A stretch of DNA of 64,000 bases from Salinispora pacifica CNR114. GTDB lineage: Bacteria > Actinomycetota > Actinomycetes > Mycobacteriales > Micromonosporaceae. The translations under genes and the position numbers were made by a program. The DNA lies in assembly GCF_000514775.1 (NCBI RefSeq), contig NZ_AZWO01000030.1:1-64000 (forward strand). The letters are read 5' to 3'. The notes under the pieces are model-generated. The model made no database searches. It saw nothing but the letters and a program-made list of their open reading frames with translations, and was not told the origin of the DNA. Each line of letters begins with the position of its first letter. Positions within the stretch are counted from its first letter, which is position 1. Positions 15,723 through 24,458 of the stretch are shown here, in pieces.

Positions 15723-16828
15723 CGGTACGGGTGACCGGTAGGGTGGTGACCCCCGCCGGGGTGATCCGCCAGGGCTGCGTAGAGATCAACAACGAGCAGA
15801 TCACCGCGGTCGCCGAGTACCCGTCCGGGCGGGACGGGCACTGGATCCTCCCCGGGTTCGTGGACATCCACACCCACGGCGGCGGTGGACACACCTTCAC
15901 CACCGGAGACCCCGACGAGGCCCGGGCCGCCACCGGCTTCCACCTCCGGCACGGCACCACCACCCTGCTGGCCAGCCTGGTGAGTTCGCCGTTCGAGCTG
16001 ATGCGCGCCGCCACCACCGCCTATCGGCCACTGGTCGCCGAGGGGGTGCTCGCCGGGATTCACTTCGAGGGCCCGTACCTCTCCGCGGCCCGTTGCGGGG
16101 CGCAGAACCCGGCGTACCTGCGCGACCCCTCCACCGCGGAGCTGACCGAGCTGCTGCAGCTGGGCCAGGGGACGATCCGGATGGTCACCCTCGCCCCGGA
16201 GCGCGAGGGAGCGACCGCGGCGATCAAGCTCCTCGCCGCCCAGGGCGTGGTCGCGGCGATCGGCCACACCGATGCCACGTACCAGCAGACCCAGGCCGCC
16301 GTCGCCGCCGGCGCGAGCGTCGCCACCCACCTGTTCAACGCGATGCGCCCGGTGCACCACCGGGAGCCGGGGCCGGTGATCGCCCTGCTGGAAGCTCCCA
16401 CCGTGGTCTGCGAACTGGTCGCCGACGGAGTACACCTACACGACGGAATGCTCGCCTTCGCCACCACCACCGCCGGTGTGGAGCGGACCGCCCTGGTCAC
16501 CGACGCGATGGCCGCCGCCGGCCAGCCCGACGGCGAGTACGAGCTGGGCGGACAGCGGGTCACGGTGACTGCCGGCGTGGCCCGGCTCGCCAGCGACGGG
16601 CCGGTCGCCGGCAGCACGCTGACGATGGATGCCGCCTTCCGGAACGCGGTCGCCACCGGGGTCGCCGTCCCGGAGGCCGCCCGGATGGTGGCCACCACGC
16701 CCGCCCGGGCGATCGGTCTCGGCGATCGGGTCGGCGCCCTCCAGCCGGGTCTCCGAGCGGACCTGGTGGTGCTCGGAGACGACCTGAACGTCGTCCGGGT
16801 GATGCGCGCCGGCACCTGGCTGGACTGA
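15719..16828 (+). CDS. nagA: N-acetylglucosamine-6-phosphate deacetylase
   Basis: 369 aa, family-typical length, from the ATG overlapping the kinase stop. It removes acetate from GlcNAc-6-P in the cytoplasm. The amidohydrolase metal site starts at DIHTHGGGG, though NagA uses fewer of these ligands. HFEGPYLSAARCGAQNP, IGHTDATYQQ, ATHLFNAMRPVHHREPG and the catalytic Asp in LVTDAMAAAG are all NagA signatures. It is the third gene of the operon: kinase, deacetylase and deaminase together take N-acetylglucosamine to fructose-6-phosphate. Confidence 0.95.
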   Translation: MTVRVTGRVVTPAGVIRQGCVEINNEQITAVAEYPSGRDGHWILPGFVDIHTHGGGGHTFTTGDPDEARAATGFHLRHGTTTLLASLVSSPFELMRAATTAYRPLVAEGVLAGIHFEGPYLSAARCGAQNPAYLRDPSTAELTELLQLGQGTIRMVTLAPEREGATAAIKLLAAQGVVAAIGHTDATYQQTQAAVAAGASVATHLFNAMRPVHHREPGPVIALLEAPTVVCELVADGVHLHDGMLAFATTTAGVERTALVTDAMAAAGQPDGEYELGGQRVTVTAGVARLASDGPVAGSTLTMDAAFRNAVATGVAVPEAARMVATTPARAIGLGDRVGALQPGLRADLVVLGDDLNVVRVMRAGTWLD

Positions 16829-16865
16829 CCGGGCCGCGTCGGTCCACGGCGGCGCGCGCCGCCAG

Positions 16866-18077
16866 TCAGCCCGGGGGCGAGATCTCCACCCCGAGCACCG
16901 CCTGCTCGTCGGGGCGGTGCGCCAGCACGTCCCCGAGGTACGACTGCACCGCCGGGGCCATGCCGACGTCCCGGCCGGCCCGCTGGGAGAGCAGCCACTT
17001 GTGCTCGATGATCTGCGCGAAGATCTCCTGGGGTTCCAGCTTGCGGCGCAGGTGCGCTGGCACGGCGCGGACCACCGGCTCGAAGACCTCGGTCAGCCAG
17101 CGGTGTGCCGCCTGCTGCTCATCGACCAGGTCGCTCTCGGCCCGGTAGGCGTCCAGGTCGTTGAGGAGCCGACGCGCCTGGTTCTCCTCCGCGTCCAGAC
17201 CGGTGAGGCGAAGCAGCCGCCGGGTGTGGTAGCCGGCGTCCACCACCTTCGGCCGCACCAGATACCGCCCGTTGTCGATCGTCGACACGGCGATCTCGGC
17301 CACGTCGAAACCCAGCTCGTTGAGCCCGCGGATCCGGCCCTCGATGTCGTGCCGAGCCTCCCGCTCGATCTGCTGCTCGTAGGTGATCTCATGCCACAGC
17401 CGCTCGTACCGCTGTACGACCTCCTCGCACACCACGGCCGGGTCGATCGACTCGTGCAGCAGCCCGGCCGCCTGTAGATCCAACGCCTCACCGAAGATGT
17501 TCACCCGGGCGATCTCCAGGTCCTCACCGCGCTGCCCGTTCGACAACGAGCGGTGCAGCACCCCGGTCTCCGCGTCCACCAGGTAGGCCGCGAACGCGCC
17601 CGCGTCCCGACGGAAGAGGGTGTTCGACAGCGAGCAGTCGCCCCAGAAGAAGCCGGTCAGGTGCATCCGGACCAGCAGCGCGGCCAACGCGTCGAGGAGT
17701 CGCTCCATCGTCTCCGGCCGCAGCGTGTGCGAGAAGAGCGCCCGGTAGGGCAGGGAGAACTGGAGGTGCCGGGTGATCAACACCGGGTCCAGCGGTTCCC
17801 CGGCTTCGGTCTGCCGGTCGGCGACGATCGCCACCGCCTCCACCGTTGGGAAGTCGATCCGTTCCAGGGCCCGCAGCAGGTCGTACTCCCGCTCGGCCAC
17901 CCGCTCGCCGGTCTCCTTGACCGCGTACACGTAGCCGCCGAGCCGAACGAACCGGACCACGTGCCGAGAGATGCCCTGCGGCAGCGCCACCAGGTGCTGC
18001 GCCGGCCACTCCACCAGCGGGGTCGACCAGGGCAGGTCGAGTAGCGCCGGGTCTACGAGAGCCGAGGTGATCCGCAC
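16866..18077 (-). CDS. DUF4032 / kinase-like fold protein
   Basis: 403 aa. It resembles the actinobacterial DUF4032 family, whose N-terminal half has a lipopolysaccharide-kinase/InaA-like fold. YVYAVKETGERVAEREYDLLRAL provides a Lys-Glu pair, and MHLTGFFWGDCSLSNTL resembles a kinase catalytic loop (HxxG(x)xWGDxxxxN). AYLVDAETG is a possible metal-binding DxE/DFG position. The C-terminal 200 residues are helical (EEVVQRYERLWHEITYEQQI). It could be a small-molecule or protein kinase; the true substrate is unknown. It is convergent with nagA. Confidence 0.8.
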   Translation of the reverse strand: MRITSALVDPALLDLPWSTPLVEWPAQHLVALPQGISRHVVRFVRLGGYVYAVKETGERVAEREYDLLRALERIDFPTVEAVAIVADRQTEAGEPLDPVLITRHLQFSLPYRALFSHTLRPETMERLLDALAALLVRMHLTGFFWGDCSLSNTLFRRDAGAFAAYLVDAETGVLHRSLSNGQRGEDLEIARVNIFGEALDLQAAGLLHESIDPAVVCEEVVQRYERLWHEITYEQQIEREARHDIEGRIRGLNELGFDVAEIAVSTIDNGRYLVRPKVVDAGYHTRRLLRLTGLDAEENQARRLLNDLDAYRAESDLVDEQQAAHRWLTEVFEPVVRAVPAHLRRKLEPQEIFAQIIEHKWLLSQRAGRDVGMAPAVQSYLGDVLAHRPDEQAVLGVEISPPG

Positions 18078-18182
18078 GCACTCCAGTTTGCGCCCTCACC
18101 CGCCGGAACGCCTCCCCGCGTGGTTTGGCACACAGCCACCCGAACCGGGCCGGGGGCCGAACGGGCCGGTAGCGTGGCCGAG

Positions 18183-18956
18183 ATGCGGCAGGCAATGACC
18201 CGGTGGCGAGCGGTACGGCTCCGGCCGGTCCGCCCGGCCGGCTGGTGGTTCGACGGGCTGCTCCTCGCCGGTCTGGTGGCCCTGACCACCGCCCTCGCCG
18301 CCGACCACCTCTTCGGCCTCGACCGGGCGGTGGCCGACTGGTCGGACGCGCACCGCCCGGCCGCCGCGTACTGGGCCGCCCTCATCCTCAACTACCTCGG
18401 CCAGGGCGGCCCACTGACCCTGACCGCCGTCGGGCTCGGCGTTCTGCTCGCCGTACGACTCCGCTCCGCCCGCCCACTGCTGCCACCGGTCGCCGGGTTC
18501 ATCCTGATCAACCTTGTCGTCGGCGGACTCAAGGTGACGACGGCCCGGCCCGCGCCCAGCGCGAGCGGGAAAGAGCCCTTCCTCGCGCCGGAGCAGACTC
18601 TGCCGCTCTTCCAGCACGAGTTGGCGCTGCAGTTCACCCGCTCCTACCCGTCCGGGCACGTCGTCAACACGATCATCTGGTGGGGCGTGATCGTCCTGCT
18701 CCTCGCCCGGTTGCTGGAGACATACGGGCGCACGTTGCCACCTCGGCTCGCCGTCGCGGCGCGGGTCGTCCCGCCCCTGGTGGTGTTCGCCACGACCATG
18801 TACCTGGGCTGGCACTGGCTGACGGACTCGATCGCCGGGCTGCTCCTCGGCCTCCTGCTGGACCGGGTGCTGCACCGGGTGCCCTGGGATGACGTGCCGC
18901 TGCCCCGGCGGATCGACCAGGACCGTCGGCGGCGGACCTCCGAGCGCGCGAACTGA
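18183..18956 (+). CDS. PAP2-family membrane phosphatase
   Basis: 257 aa from ATG at 18183; the open frame runs further upstream without support. Five or six membrane helices are visible. The acid-phosphatase motifs are KVTTARPAP (a variant of KxxxxxxRP), YPSGHVVN (motif 2, with the acid-base His) and MYLGWHWLTDSIAG (motif 3, nucleophile His and partner Asp). Such enzymes dephosphorylate lipid pyrophosphates, including undecaprenyl-PP, or phosphatidic acid at the outer face of the membrane. The C-terminal tail is basic. Substrate not determined. Confidence 0.85.
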   Translation: MRQAMTRWRAVRLRPVRPAGWWFDGLLLAGLVALTTALAADHLFGLDRAVADWSDAHRPAAAYWAALILNYLGQGGPLTLTAVGLGVLLAVRLRSARPLLPPVAGFILINLVVGGLKVTTARPAPSASGKEPFLAPEQTLPLFQHELALQFTRSYPSGHVVNTIIWWGVIVLLLARLLETYGRTLPPRLAVAARVVPPLVVFATTMYLGWHWLTDSIAGLLLGLLLDRVLHRVPWDDVPLPRRIDQDRRRRTSERAN

Positions 18957-19046
18957 CTCGGACCGCTGTCGCGTGGGTCGAGGGCGTGGAGCTGCTCAAC
19001 ACCCGAGTGACATCGCCTATTGTGTCCGCTTCTGGGAGCTTCGACG

Positions 19047-19052
19047 TATAAT
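19047..19052 (+). promoter_or_regulatory. -10 element of the carbonic anhydrase gene
   Basis: A perfect TATAAT in a locally AT-rich stretch 57 bp before the carbonic anhydrase start. TTGTGT 21 bp upstream is too far for a standard -35 element, so recognition may depend mainly on the -10 element. Confidence 0.5.
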
Positions 19053-19074
19053 TCCCCTGGTCAAGGGTGAGAGT

Positions 19075-19104
19075 ATGGCTATGAATAAGTTCAGGGGAAA
19101 TTAA
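19075..19104 (+). CDS. Nine-codon leader ORF coupled to carbonic anhydrase
   Basis: ATG at 19075 encodes MAMNKFRGN and stops at TAA 19102-19104, which overlaps the ATG of the carbonic anhydrase gene as TAATG. GGTGAGAG precedes it as a ribosome-binding site, and the anhydrase's own AGGGGA lies inside this ORF. The layout points to translational coupling or leader control; it may also be coincidence in a short UTR. Confidence 0.4.
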   Translation: MAMNKFRGN

Positions 19105-19838
19105 TGAATAGAGTGGTACGCCCGAATCGGCGGGCGTTGCTCTCCAGCGCGCTCGTCGGCACGGTGGCCGCGCTCGCGGGCTGCTCATCGACGGAGGCGC
19201 AGACGCCAACGACCAGCGCCTCCCCCGAAGCGCCACCCACCACACCCAAGGCAGCACTCGAACGGCTGATGGAGGGCAACCAGCGGTGGGCACAAGGCGA
19301 CCCGCAGGCCCCCAACCGGGACCCGGCCCGGCGTCAGGCCGTAGCCCAAGAGCAGAAGCCCTTCGCGGCGGTCCTCTCCTGCATTGACTCGCGAGTGCCA
19401 CCGGAGCTCATCTTCGACGTCGGCCTGGGCGACCTCTTCGTGACGCGCACCGGCGGCGAGGCGGTTGGCCCGGTGGTCACCGGTTCTGTCGAATTCGGGC
19501 CCCTGACCAGCGGCACTCCGCTCATCGTCGTCCTCGGTCACCAACGTTGCGGCGCCATCAAGGCGGCGTACGCCTCCCTTCATGACGGCGAAACGCTGCC
19601 CGGCAACCTGCCGGAGGTCGTCACCGCCCTGCAGCCGGCGTACGAACAGGTAGCCGCCGCGGAGGGCAACGACCCGATCGATGCCATGATCCGTGCCCAG
19701 ATCGAGTTGGCCGCGAACGGCCTGCGTTCCAGCCCGGACCTCGGCCCACTCGTGGCGAAGCAGGACCTCGCCATCGTCGGCGCCTATTACTCCCTCGACA
19801 CCGGTGCCGTCGAGGTCCTCAGCGGCGCACCCTCCTGA
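19104..19838 (+). CDS. Exported beta-carbonic anhydrase lipoprotein
   Basis: 244 aa. The signal sequence has a twin-arginine-like NRRALLSS and a lipobox LAGC with Cys27, so the enzyme should be anchored outside the membrane. The catalytic domain has Cys93-x-Asp95-x-Arg97 (CIDSR) and HQRC (His146, Cys149), the zinc site of beta-class carbonic anhydrases, plus VTRTGGEAVGPVVTGSVEFG. It interconverts CO2 and bicarbonate. Secreted beta-class enzymes with a Tat-like lipoprotein signal are known in actinobacteria. AGGGGA lies five bases before the ATG. The gene stands alone. Confidence 0.92.
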   Translation: MNRVVRPNRRALLSSALVGTVAALAGCSSTEAQTPTTSASPEAPPTTPKAALERLMEGNQRWAQGDPQAPNRDPARRQAVAQEQKPFAAVLSCIDSRVPPELIFDVGLGDLFVTRTGGEAVGPVVTGSVEFGPLTSGTPLIVVLGHQRCGAIKAAYASLHDGETLPGNLPEVVTALQPAYEQVAAAEGNDPIDAMIRAQIELAANGLRSSPDLGPLVAKQDLAIVGAYYSLDTGAVEVLSGAPS

Positions 19839-19931
19839 CCAGCCGAACGGTGACCGAACAACACTGGCCCCGGCCTGCGGCATGGGCATCAGGGGCTTCT
19901 CCCTGGTGCTGGCGCCCTTCCGAGATCTGGG

Positions 19932-21896
19932 CTAATCGGCAGGGTCGGGTTGTTGACCAACCGAACCGTCCTGCTCCCCCGCTCGGGGCAGGGGCGGGCC
20001 GCCCGGGGGCAGTACGGCCTCCGGAGACGAGCCACCCGGGGGCAGTACGGCCTCCGGAGACGAGCCACCCGGCGGCAGTGCGGCCCCCGGGAACGAGCCA
20101 CCCGGGGGCAGTGCGGCCTCCGGAGACGAGCCGGCCGGGGGTCCGGGAACCTCTGCATCGAGCGGGCCGGCCGCACGGAGCAGGGCGTTCAGCCCGGCCC
20201 GGCGGGCAACCACCGTCAACCGGTCCCCGGCCATGATCACTAGCCGGTGGTCGAACTCCCACTCGTACCGCTGGCCGGAGCGGGCATGGGCGAGGAGCCG
20301 GACGCTCCCCGCGCGACCAACGGCGGCGAGCGGCTGACCTTCGAGTGCGGAGCCGGCGGCTACCGGGACCTCGGTGACCAACAGGGCGTGCCGGCCAACC
20401 GAGATGGTGGCGATGACGGCACGGTCCAGCAGGGCGCCGGCGAACGACGGCGCCGCCAGGTACGACACGCTCCGCGAGACACCGATACCGAAGGACCGTT
20501 GGACGCGCTCGGCGAAATGCCCATCAAAGAGCCGCAGCACCACCTGAACATCGTCGTTGAGAGAGCGGGCGGTCAGCGCGGCCCGCAGGTTCACCCCGTC
20601 GTCGGTGGAGACCACGACGAGGGCCTGGCAGGTAGCTACCGAGGCGGCACGCAGGGTCTCCTCGGCGGAGGCGTCCCCCACCACCAGCGGCACACCGAGC
20701 CGCCGGGCCAGCGACGCACCGCGCGCCTCCGGGTTCTTGTCGATAGCGACCACCTCGACGCCGAAGTCGCGGAGTTGGGCGGTCACCCGCATCCCGATGT
20801 TGCCGAGGCCGACCACGACCACGTGCCCGGCACGGTCGGTCAGGGGCCGCCCGGAGTGCAGCGCCAGCCGGGCGTTGACGAGACCGTCCACCACCACAGC
20901 GGTGATCAACGGAATCAGGGCCAGCCCGGAGAGATTGAGGACCACCTGGAGGACCTGTTCGCCGAGCGGCTTGGCGGCGTCCGGGTCCTGCCCGCTCAGG
21001 GCGGTGACCAGGGTCAGGTAGAGCGCCTCCCCCCAGCTCACCTCGGCGGTGCTGGCGTAGAGGCCGCCGAGCACGACGATCACCGCCAGCAGCACCAACA
21101 CGGCGATGCCGATCCGACGGGTGGCGAAGCCGCGGACCGCCCGGAGCAGCATCGTGGCCGGCCGGCGCCACCGCCGGGCCCGGCGCAGTCGGCGTGCTGC
21201 CACCTCGGTTCCCGGTGGCGTACCGGCCGCCCCGGCGAGCACCACGTCGGCGGCGGTCGCGTCCGCGGGCAGGACCCGAACCTCCCGCGGATCGCGGGTA
21301 TCCGCCACCGGGCAGACGATGTCCTCGTCGCGAAGATCGACGCGGCGGGCCACATAGAGGGTCCGGCCGCCGTGTCGGAAGTGAGCCGGCGCGACCTCAC
21401 CCAGCGCGGCGGCGACAAAGGCAGGGGCCGCCATCGCGGCGTCGGAGAGCACCGCCGAGTCGGGGAAGATCTGTCGCACCCCGTTGGCCAGGCTGGTGTT
21501 GAACATCCGCACCACCAACCGCAGGCTCGGCTGGACCTCCTGTGCGCAGAGCGCGGCGTGCATGTTGCCCACATCGTCTTGGTGCAGCAACGCCAAACCC
21601 TCGGCCCGGTCCAGCCGGGCCTCGCGAAACGTCACCTCGTCGAGCCGGTCAGCCCGGATGACCTCGATGCCGTCGAGATCTCGACCGTCCGGGCTGTCCG
21701 TCCGCTGCCGCCTGGGCACCACCAGCGTGATCCGGATCCGGGTCAGCTGCGGCTCGGTGCCGAGCAGTGACTTGACCACCCAGTACGCCAGGGCGTCGTG
21801 GCCACAGACCACGTAGTGGGTCCAGGGGTCGTTGTTGCCTCGGAGCCGCCGCCCGGTCCACCACGCACGATCGAAGGGCCCCGTCATGTGGCGCAT
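19932..21896 (-). CDS. Two-RCK ion-channel-like NAD-binding protein
   Basis: 654 aa from the ATG at 21896 (an ATG at 21887 and a GTG at 21935 are alternatives; none has a clear ribosome-binding site). The first TrkA-N/RCK domain (HYVVCGHDALAYWVVKSLL) is followed by a membrane pair (IGIAVLVLLAVIVVLGGLY; VVLNLSGLALIPLITAVVV) with a pore-like loop SWGEALYLTLVTALSGQDPD. The second RCK domain begins GHVVVVGLGNIGMRVTAQL. This resembles CASTOR/POLLUX-type or Kch-like channels, but TVGYGD is missing from the pore loop, so K+ selectivity is doubtful. The tail is an 11-residue Pro/Gly repeat. Confidence 0.8.
   Translation of the reverse strand: MRHMTGPFDRAWWTGRRLRGNNDPWTHYVVCGHDALAYWVVKSLLGTEPQLTRIRITLVVPRRQRTDSPDGRDLDGIEVIRADRLDEVTFREARLDRAEGLALLHQDDVGNMHAALCAQEVQPSLRLVVRMFNTSLANGVRQIFPDSAVLSDAAMAAPAFVAAALGEVAPAHFRHGGRTLYVARRVDLRDEDIVCPVADTRDPREVRVLPADATAADVVLAGAAGTPPGTEVAARRLRRARRWRRPATMLLRAVRGFATRRIGIAVLVLLAVIVVLGGLYASTAEVSWGEALYLTLVTALSGQDPDAAKPLGEQVLQVVLNLSGLALIPLITAVVVDGLVNARLALHSGRPLTDRAGHVVVVGLGNIGMRVTAQLRDFGVEVVAIDKNPEARGASLARRLGVPLVVGDASAEETLRAASVATCQALVVVSTDDGVNLRAALTARSLNDDVQVVLRLFDGHFAERVQRSFGIGVSRSVSYLAAPSFAGALLDRAVIATISVGRHALLVTEVPVAAGSALEGQPLAAVGRAGSVRLLAHARSGQRYEWEFDHRLVIMAGDRLTVVARRAGLNALLRAAGPLDAEVPGPPAGSSPEAALPPGGSFPGAALPPGGSSPEAVLPPGGSSPEAVLPPGGPPLPRAGEQDGSVGQQPDPAD
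20002..20133. repeat. Four 33-bp tandem repeats in the channel gene
   Basis: Four adjacent 33-bp units start at 20002, 20035, 20068 and 20101; the first two are identical, the third and fourth have substitutions. In frame on the minus strand each encodes an 11-residue block of the type PPGGSSPEAVL, forming a flexible C-terminal tail. Since 33 is a multiple of three, copy number can change without a frameshift. Confidence 0.92.
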
Positions 21897-22000
21897 CGTA
21901 GACAGCCGGCACCCCTCGCGCAGCCCATCGATCACGATCGTGACGGATCAGTAGCGCGAGTCCAATCTCCACCCCGGTCCGACTCCGGCAAACTGGGACG

Positions 22001-23527
22001 ATGACGCTGTCGCAACTGGCGGGTCGGCTGCTCGGCGTCCGCGAGCAGGTGGTGGAGCAGGGCGGTGGGGGCCCGTCGCGCGTACCGCGCCCCGCACCGA
22101 CCGTGGTGGTCGGCGGCGGAATCGCCGGCATGTCCGCAGCGGTGGTGCTGGCCGAACGGGGAGTGCCGGTCACCGTCCTGGAGGCCGCCCCCACCATCGG
22201 CGGACGGCTCGGCGCGTGGCCGGAGGCGTCGCCCGACGGCACCCGGACCAACGAACACGGGTTCCACGCCTTCTTCCGCCAGTACTACAACTGGCGAAAC
22301 ATCCTCCGCCGGGTCGACCCGACGCTGGGCTTCCTCCGGCAGATCCCGCGCTACCCGGTCCTGTCCGCGCGCTGGCCGACCGAGGAGTTCGGCAAGCTGC
22401 CGCCCGCGGCGCCAGCGAACCTGCTCGCCCTTCTGCTCCGCAGCCCCAGCCTGCGCCTGCGGGACCTACGCGCGATGAACCGAGACGCCGCGCTGCCGTT
22501 GCTCAGCTACGACCCGATCCAGACGTACGCCGAGTTCGACGACACCACCGCCGACGCCCTGCTCACCTCGCTCCGGCTGCCGGACCGAGCCCGGGCGATG
22601 CTCTTTGAGGTCTTCTCCCACTCGTTCTTCAACCACGAAGCGGAGATGTCCGCCGCCGAAATGATCGCCCAGTTCCACTTCTACCTGCTGGGCAACCCGG
22701 AAGGGCTGGCCTTCGACTGCCCCACGGCGGACTACGCGACCTCGATCTGGCAGCCCCTCACCCGGCACCTCGAACAACACGGCGGCCGGATCATCACCGA
22801 GGCCGCGGCCACCGGGCTGCACCGCGACGCCGCCGGCTGGCAGGTGGTGAGCGCCGCCGGCGCGTACGAGGCCCGGCACGTCGTGCTCGCCGTCGACCCA
22901 CCGGCCCTCGCGGCGCTGGTCGCGGCCTCCCCCATCCTCGCCGAAGCCGCCCCCGACCTGGTAGCGCGAATGCCCGCGTTCGGCCGACCCGGTCCGCCGT
23001 ACGCGGTGGCCCGCTACTGGTGTGCCGGGGATGTGGATCCCGGGCGGGCCGTCTTCAGCGGGGTCTCCCGGCAGCCCACCCTCGACTCGGTGACGCTCTA
23101 CCACCGGCTGGAGGCGGAGTCCCGCCGCTGGGCGGCGCGCAACGGCGGCGCGGTGGTCGAGTTGCACGCGTACGCCTGCGAGCCGGACGTGCCCGCCGAG
23201 GAACTGGCCGAACGGATGTGGCGCGAGCTGAGGCCCCTCTGGCCGGAGGCGGGGCGGCTGCGGATCCGTGAGCTGCGGGCCCGGGTGGAGGCCCAGGCGC
23301 CCGCGTTCCCGCCCGGCGGCCACGCGGAGCGGCCCGGCGTCCGCACCGACGCCGCCCGGCTCTACCTGGCCGGCGACGGCATCCGCACCGACTTCCCCAG
23401 TGCGCTGATGGAGCGCTCCGCCGCCACCGGCATCCTCGCGGCCAACCACATCCTGCGGGACGAGGGCGGCGCGACCGAGCCGGTCCACTCGATCCGCCCT
23501 CGGGGCCTGCTCGCCCGAGGGCACTGA
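22001..23527 (+). CDS. CrtU-like FAD-dependent oxidoreductase
   Basis: 508 aa. The dinucleotide-binding motif is VVVGGGIAGMSAAVVLAERG and then VLEAAPTIGGRLGAW, near residue 30. NEHGFHAFFRQYYNWRNILR is a hallmark of the carotenoid-desaturase/isorenieratene-synthase (CrtU) group, and the C-terminal FAD motif is LYLAGDGIRTDFPSALMERS. CrtU converts beta-ionone ends of carotenoids to aromatic rings. No other carotenoid gene is in the window, so the pathway role is uncertain. Other members of this superfamily act on different isoprenoids. Confidence 0.72.
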   Translation: MTLSQLAGRLLGVREQVVEQGGGGPSRVPRPAPTVVVGGGIAGMSAAVVLAERGVPVTVLEAAPTIGGRLGAWPEASPDGTRTNEHGFHAFFRQYYNWRNILRRVDPTLGFLRQIPRYPVLSARWPTEEFGKLPPAAPANLLALLLRSPSLRLRDLRAMNRDAALPLLSYDPIQTYAEFDDTTADALLTSLRLPDRARAMLFEVFSHSFFNHEAEMSAAEMIAQFHFYLLGNPEGLAFDCPTADYATSIWQPLTRHLEQHGGRIITEAAATGLHRDAAGWQVVSAAGAYEARHVVLAVDPPALAALVAASPILAEAAPDLVARMPAFGRPGPPYAVARYWCAGDVDPGRAVFSGVSRQPTLDSVTLYHRLEAESRRWAARNGGAVVELHAYACEPDVPAEELAERMWRELRPLWPEAGRLRIRELRARVEAQAPAFPPGGHAERPGVRTDAARLYLAGDGIRTDFPSALMERSAATGILAANHILRDEGGATEPVHSIRPRGLLARGH

Positions 23528-23549
23528 TCGGGCGGGGGCGCCCAAGCCG

Positions 23550-24341
23550 CTACCCGGTGCCGCCCGTTTCGCCGGGCCCCACCTCGGGCGGGGACCACGG
23601 AAAGCGGGCCGGTCGGCGCTCGTTGGCCGCCGCCACGCCCTCCCGGGCCTCCCCGCTGGCCCGCACCTGCCCGTGCCACCAGGCGATCCGGTTGTCGTCC
23701 GCCCGCCCGTCGATGATTTCCTTGGCCGCCCTGACGCTGAGCTGAGACCGCGCGGTCACCGCGGCGGTAACCGCACCGACCCGGGCCGAGAGGGCGGCGG
23801 CGGGCAGCACCTCGTCCACCAGACCAACCCGGAGCGCCCGCTCGGCGTCGATCAGCTCCGCCGTGAAGAGCAGAGCCTTCGCCGTGGACGGCCCGACCAG
23901 TCGGGCCAGCCGGTGGGTGGTGGGCGCCGGATAGACCAGGCCGAGCCGGGCCGGAGGTACGCCGAAGCGCGCGTCGGCGGCGGCGAGCCGCAGATCGCAG
24001 GCGACGGCGAGTTGACACCCACCACCGACGCAGGCGCCCCGAATCGCGGCGACTGTCGGCTTGGCGAAGTCGACGAGCCGCTCCTCGGCCGTGACGGCGA
24101 TACTGGCGTCACCGGCGTCCAGCAGCTCGTCCAGGTCACCGAGGTCCGCGCCGGCGCAGAAGGTGCCGTCGGCTCCGGTGAGCACCAGGGCCCGTACCGC
24201 CGGGTCAGCCTCCAGCTGATCGAGCATCCCCGGTAGTCGTCGCCACATCGCCGGGGTCATCGCGTTTCGCCGGGCCGGATTATGGATCACCACGGTCGCC
24301 ACCGGACCGGCCACCTCGACAAGCAGTTCCGCGTCCGCCAC
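23550..24341 (-). CDS. Enoyl-CoA hydratase/isomerase family protein
   Basis: 263 aa from the GTG at 24339-24341, preceded by GGAGGG at nine bases; the frame is open to 24425. The length matches the crotonase family. IHNPARRNAMTPAMWRRL, the oxyanion-hole segment LTGADGTFCAGADLGDLDEL and RGACVGGGCQLAVACDLRLA are all present. Glu/Asp catalytic positions are less clear (GVPPARLGLVYPAPTTHRLA), so hydratase versus isomerase or hydrolase activity is open. It acts on acyl-CoA in the cytoplasm. Confidence 0.88.
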   Translation of the reverse strand: MADAELLVEVAGPVATVVIHNPARRNAMTPAMWRRLPGMLDQLEADPAVRALVLTGADGTFCAGADLGDLDELLDAGDASIAVTAEERLVDFAKPTVAAIRGACVGGGCQLAVACDLRLAAADARFGVPPARLGLVYPAPTTHRLARLVGPSTAKALLFTAELIDAERALRVGLVDEVLPAAALSARVGAVTAAVTARSQLSVRAAKEIIDGRADDNRIAWWHGQVRASGEAREGVAAANERRPARFPWSPPEVGPGETGGTG

Positions 24342-24458
24342 CGCCACTCTCCCTCCGGTCCGTGTCGCCGCGGTGACGATATCGACGCAGCCGCCGCCCC
24401 GCCCCATCTCGGTGACGCCGGTCACGGTCTGGCGGCTCTTCCCCGCCGGTGGTTCTCC

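Noticed and set aside
20002-20133. Possible CRISPR array (33-bp repeats)
   Set aside because: Repeats are contiguous without spacers and encode protein repeats in frame; no cas genes.
20247-21770. Long plus-strand open frame opposite the channel gene (507 codons)
   Set aside because: It is the antisense of a well-supported gene, has no recognisable motifs and is rich in His/Gly/Gln/Arg, as expected from antisense of high-GC coding DNA.
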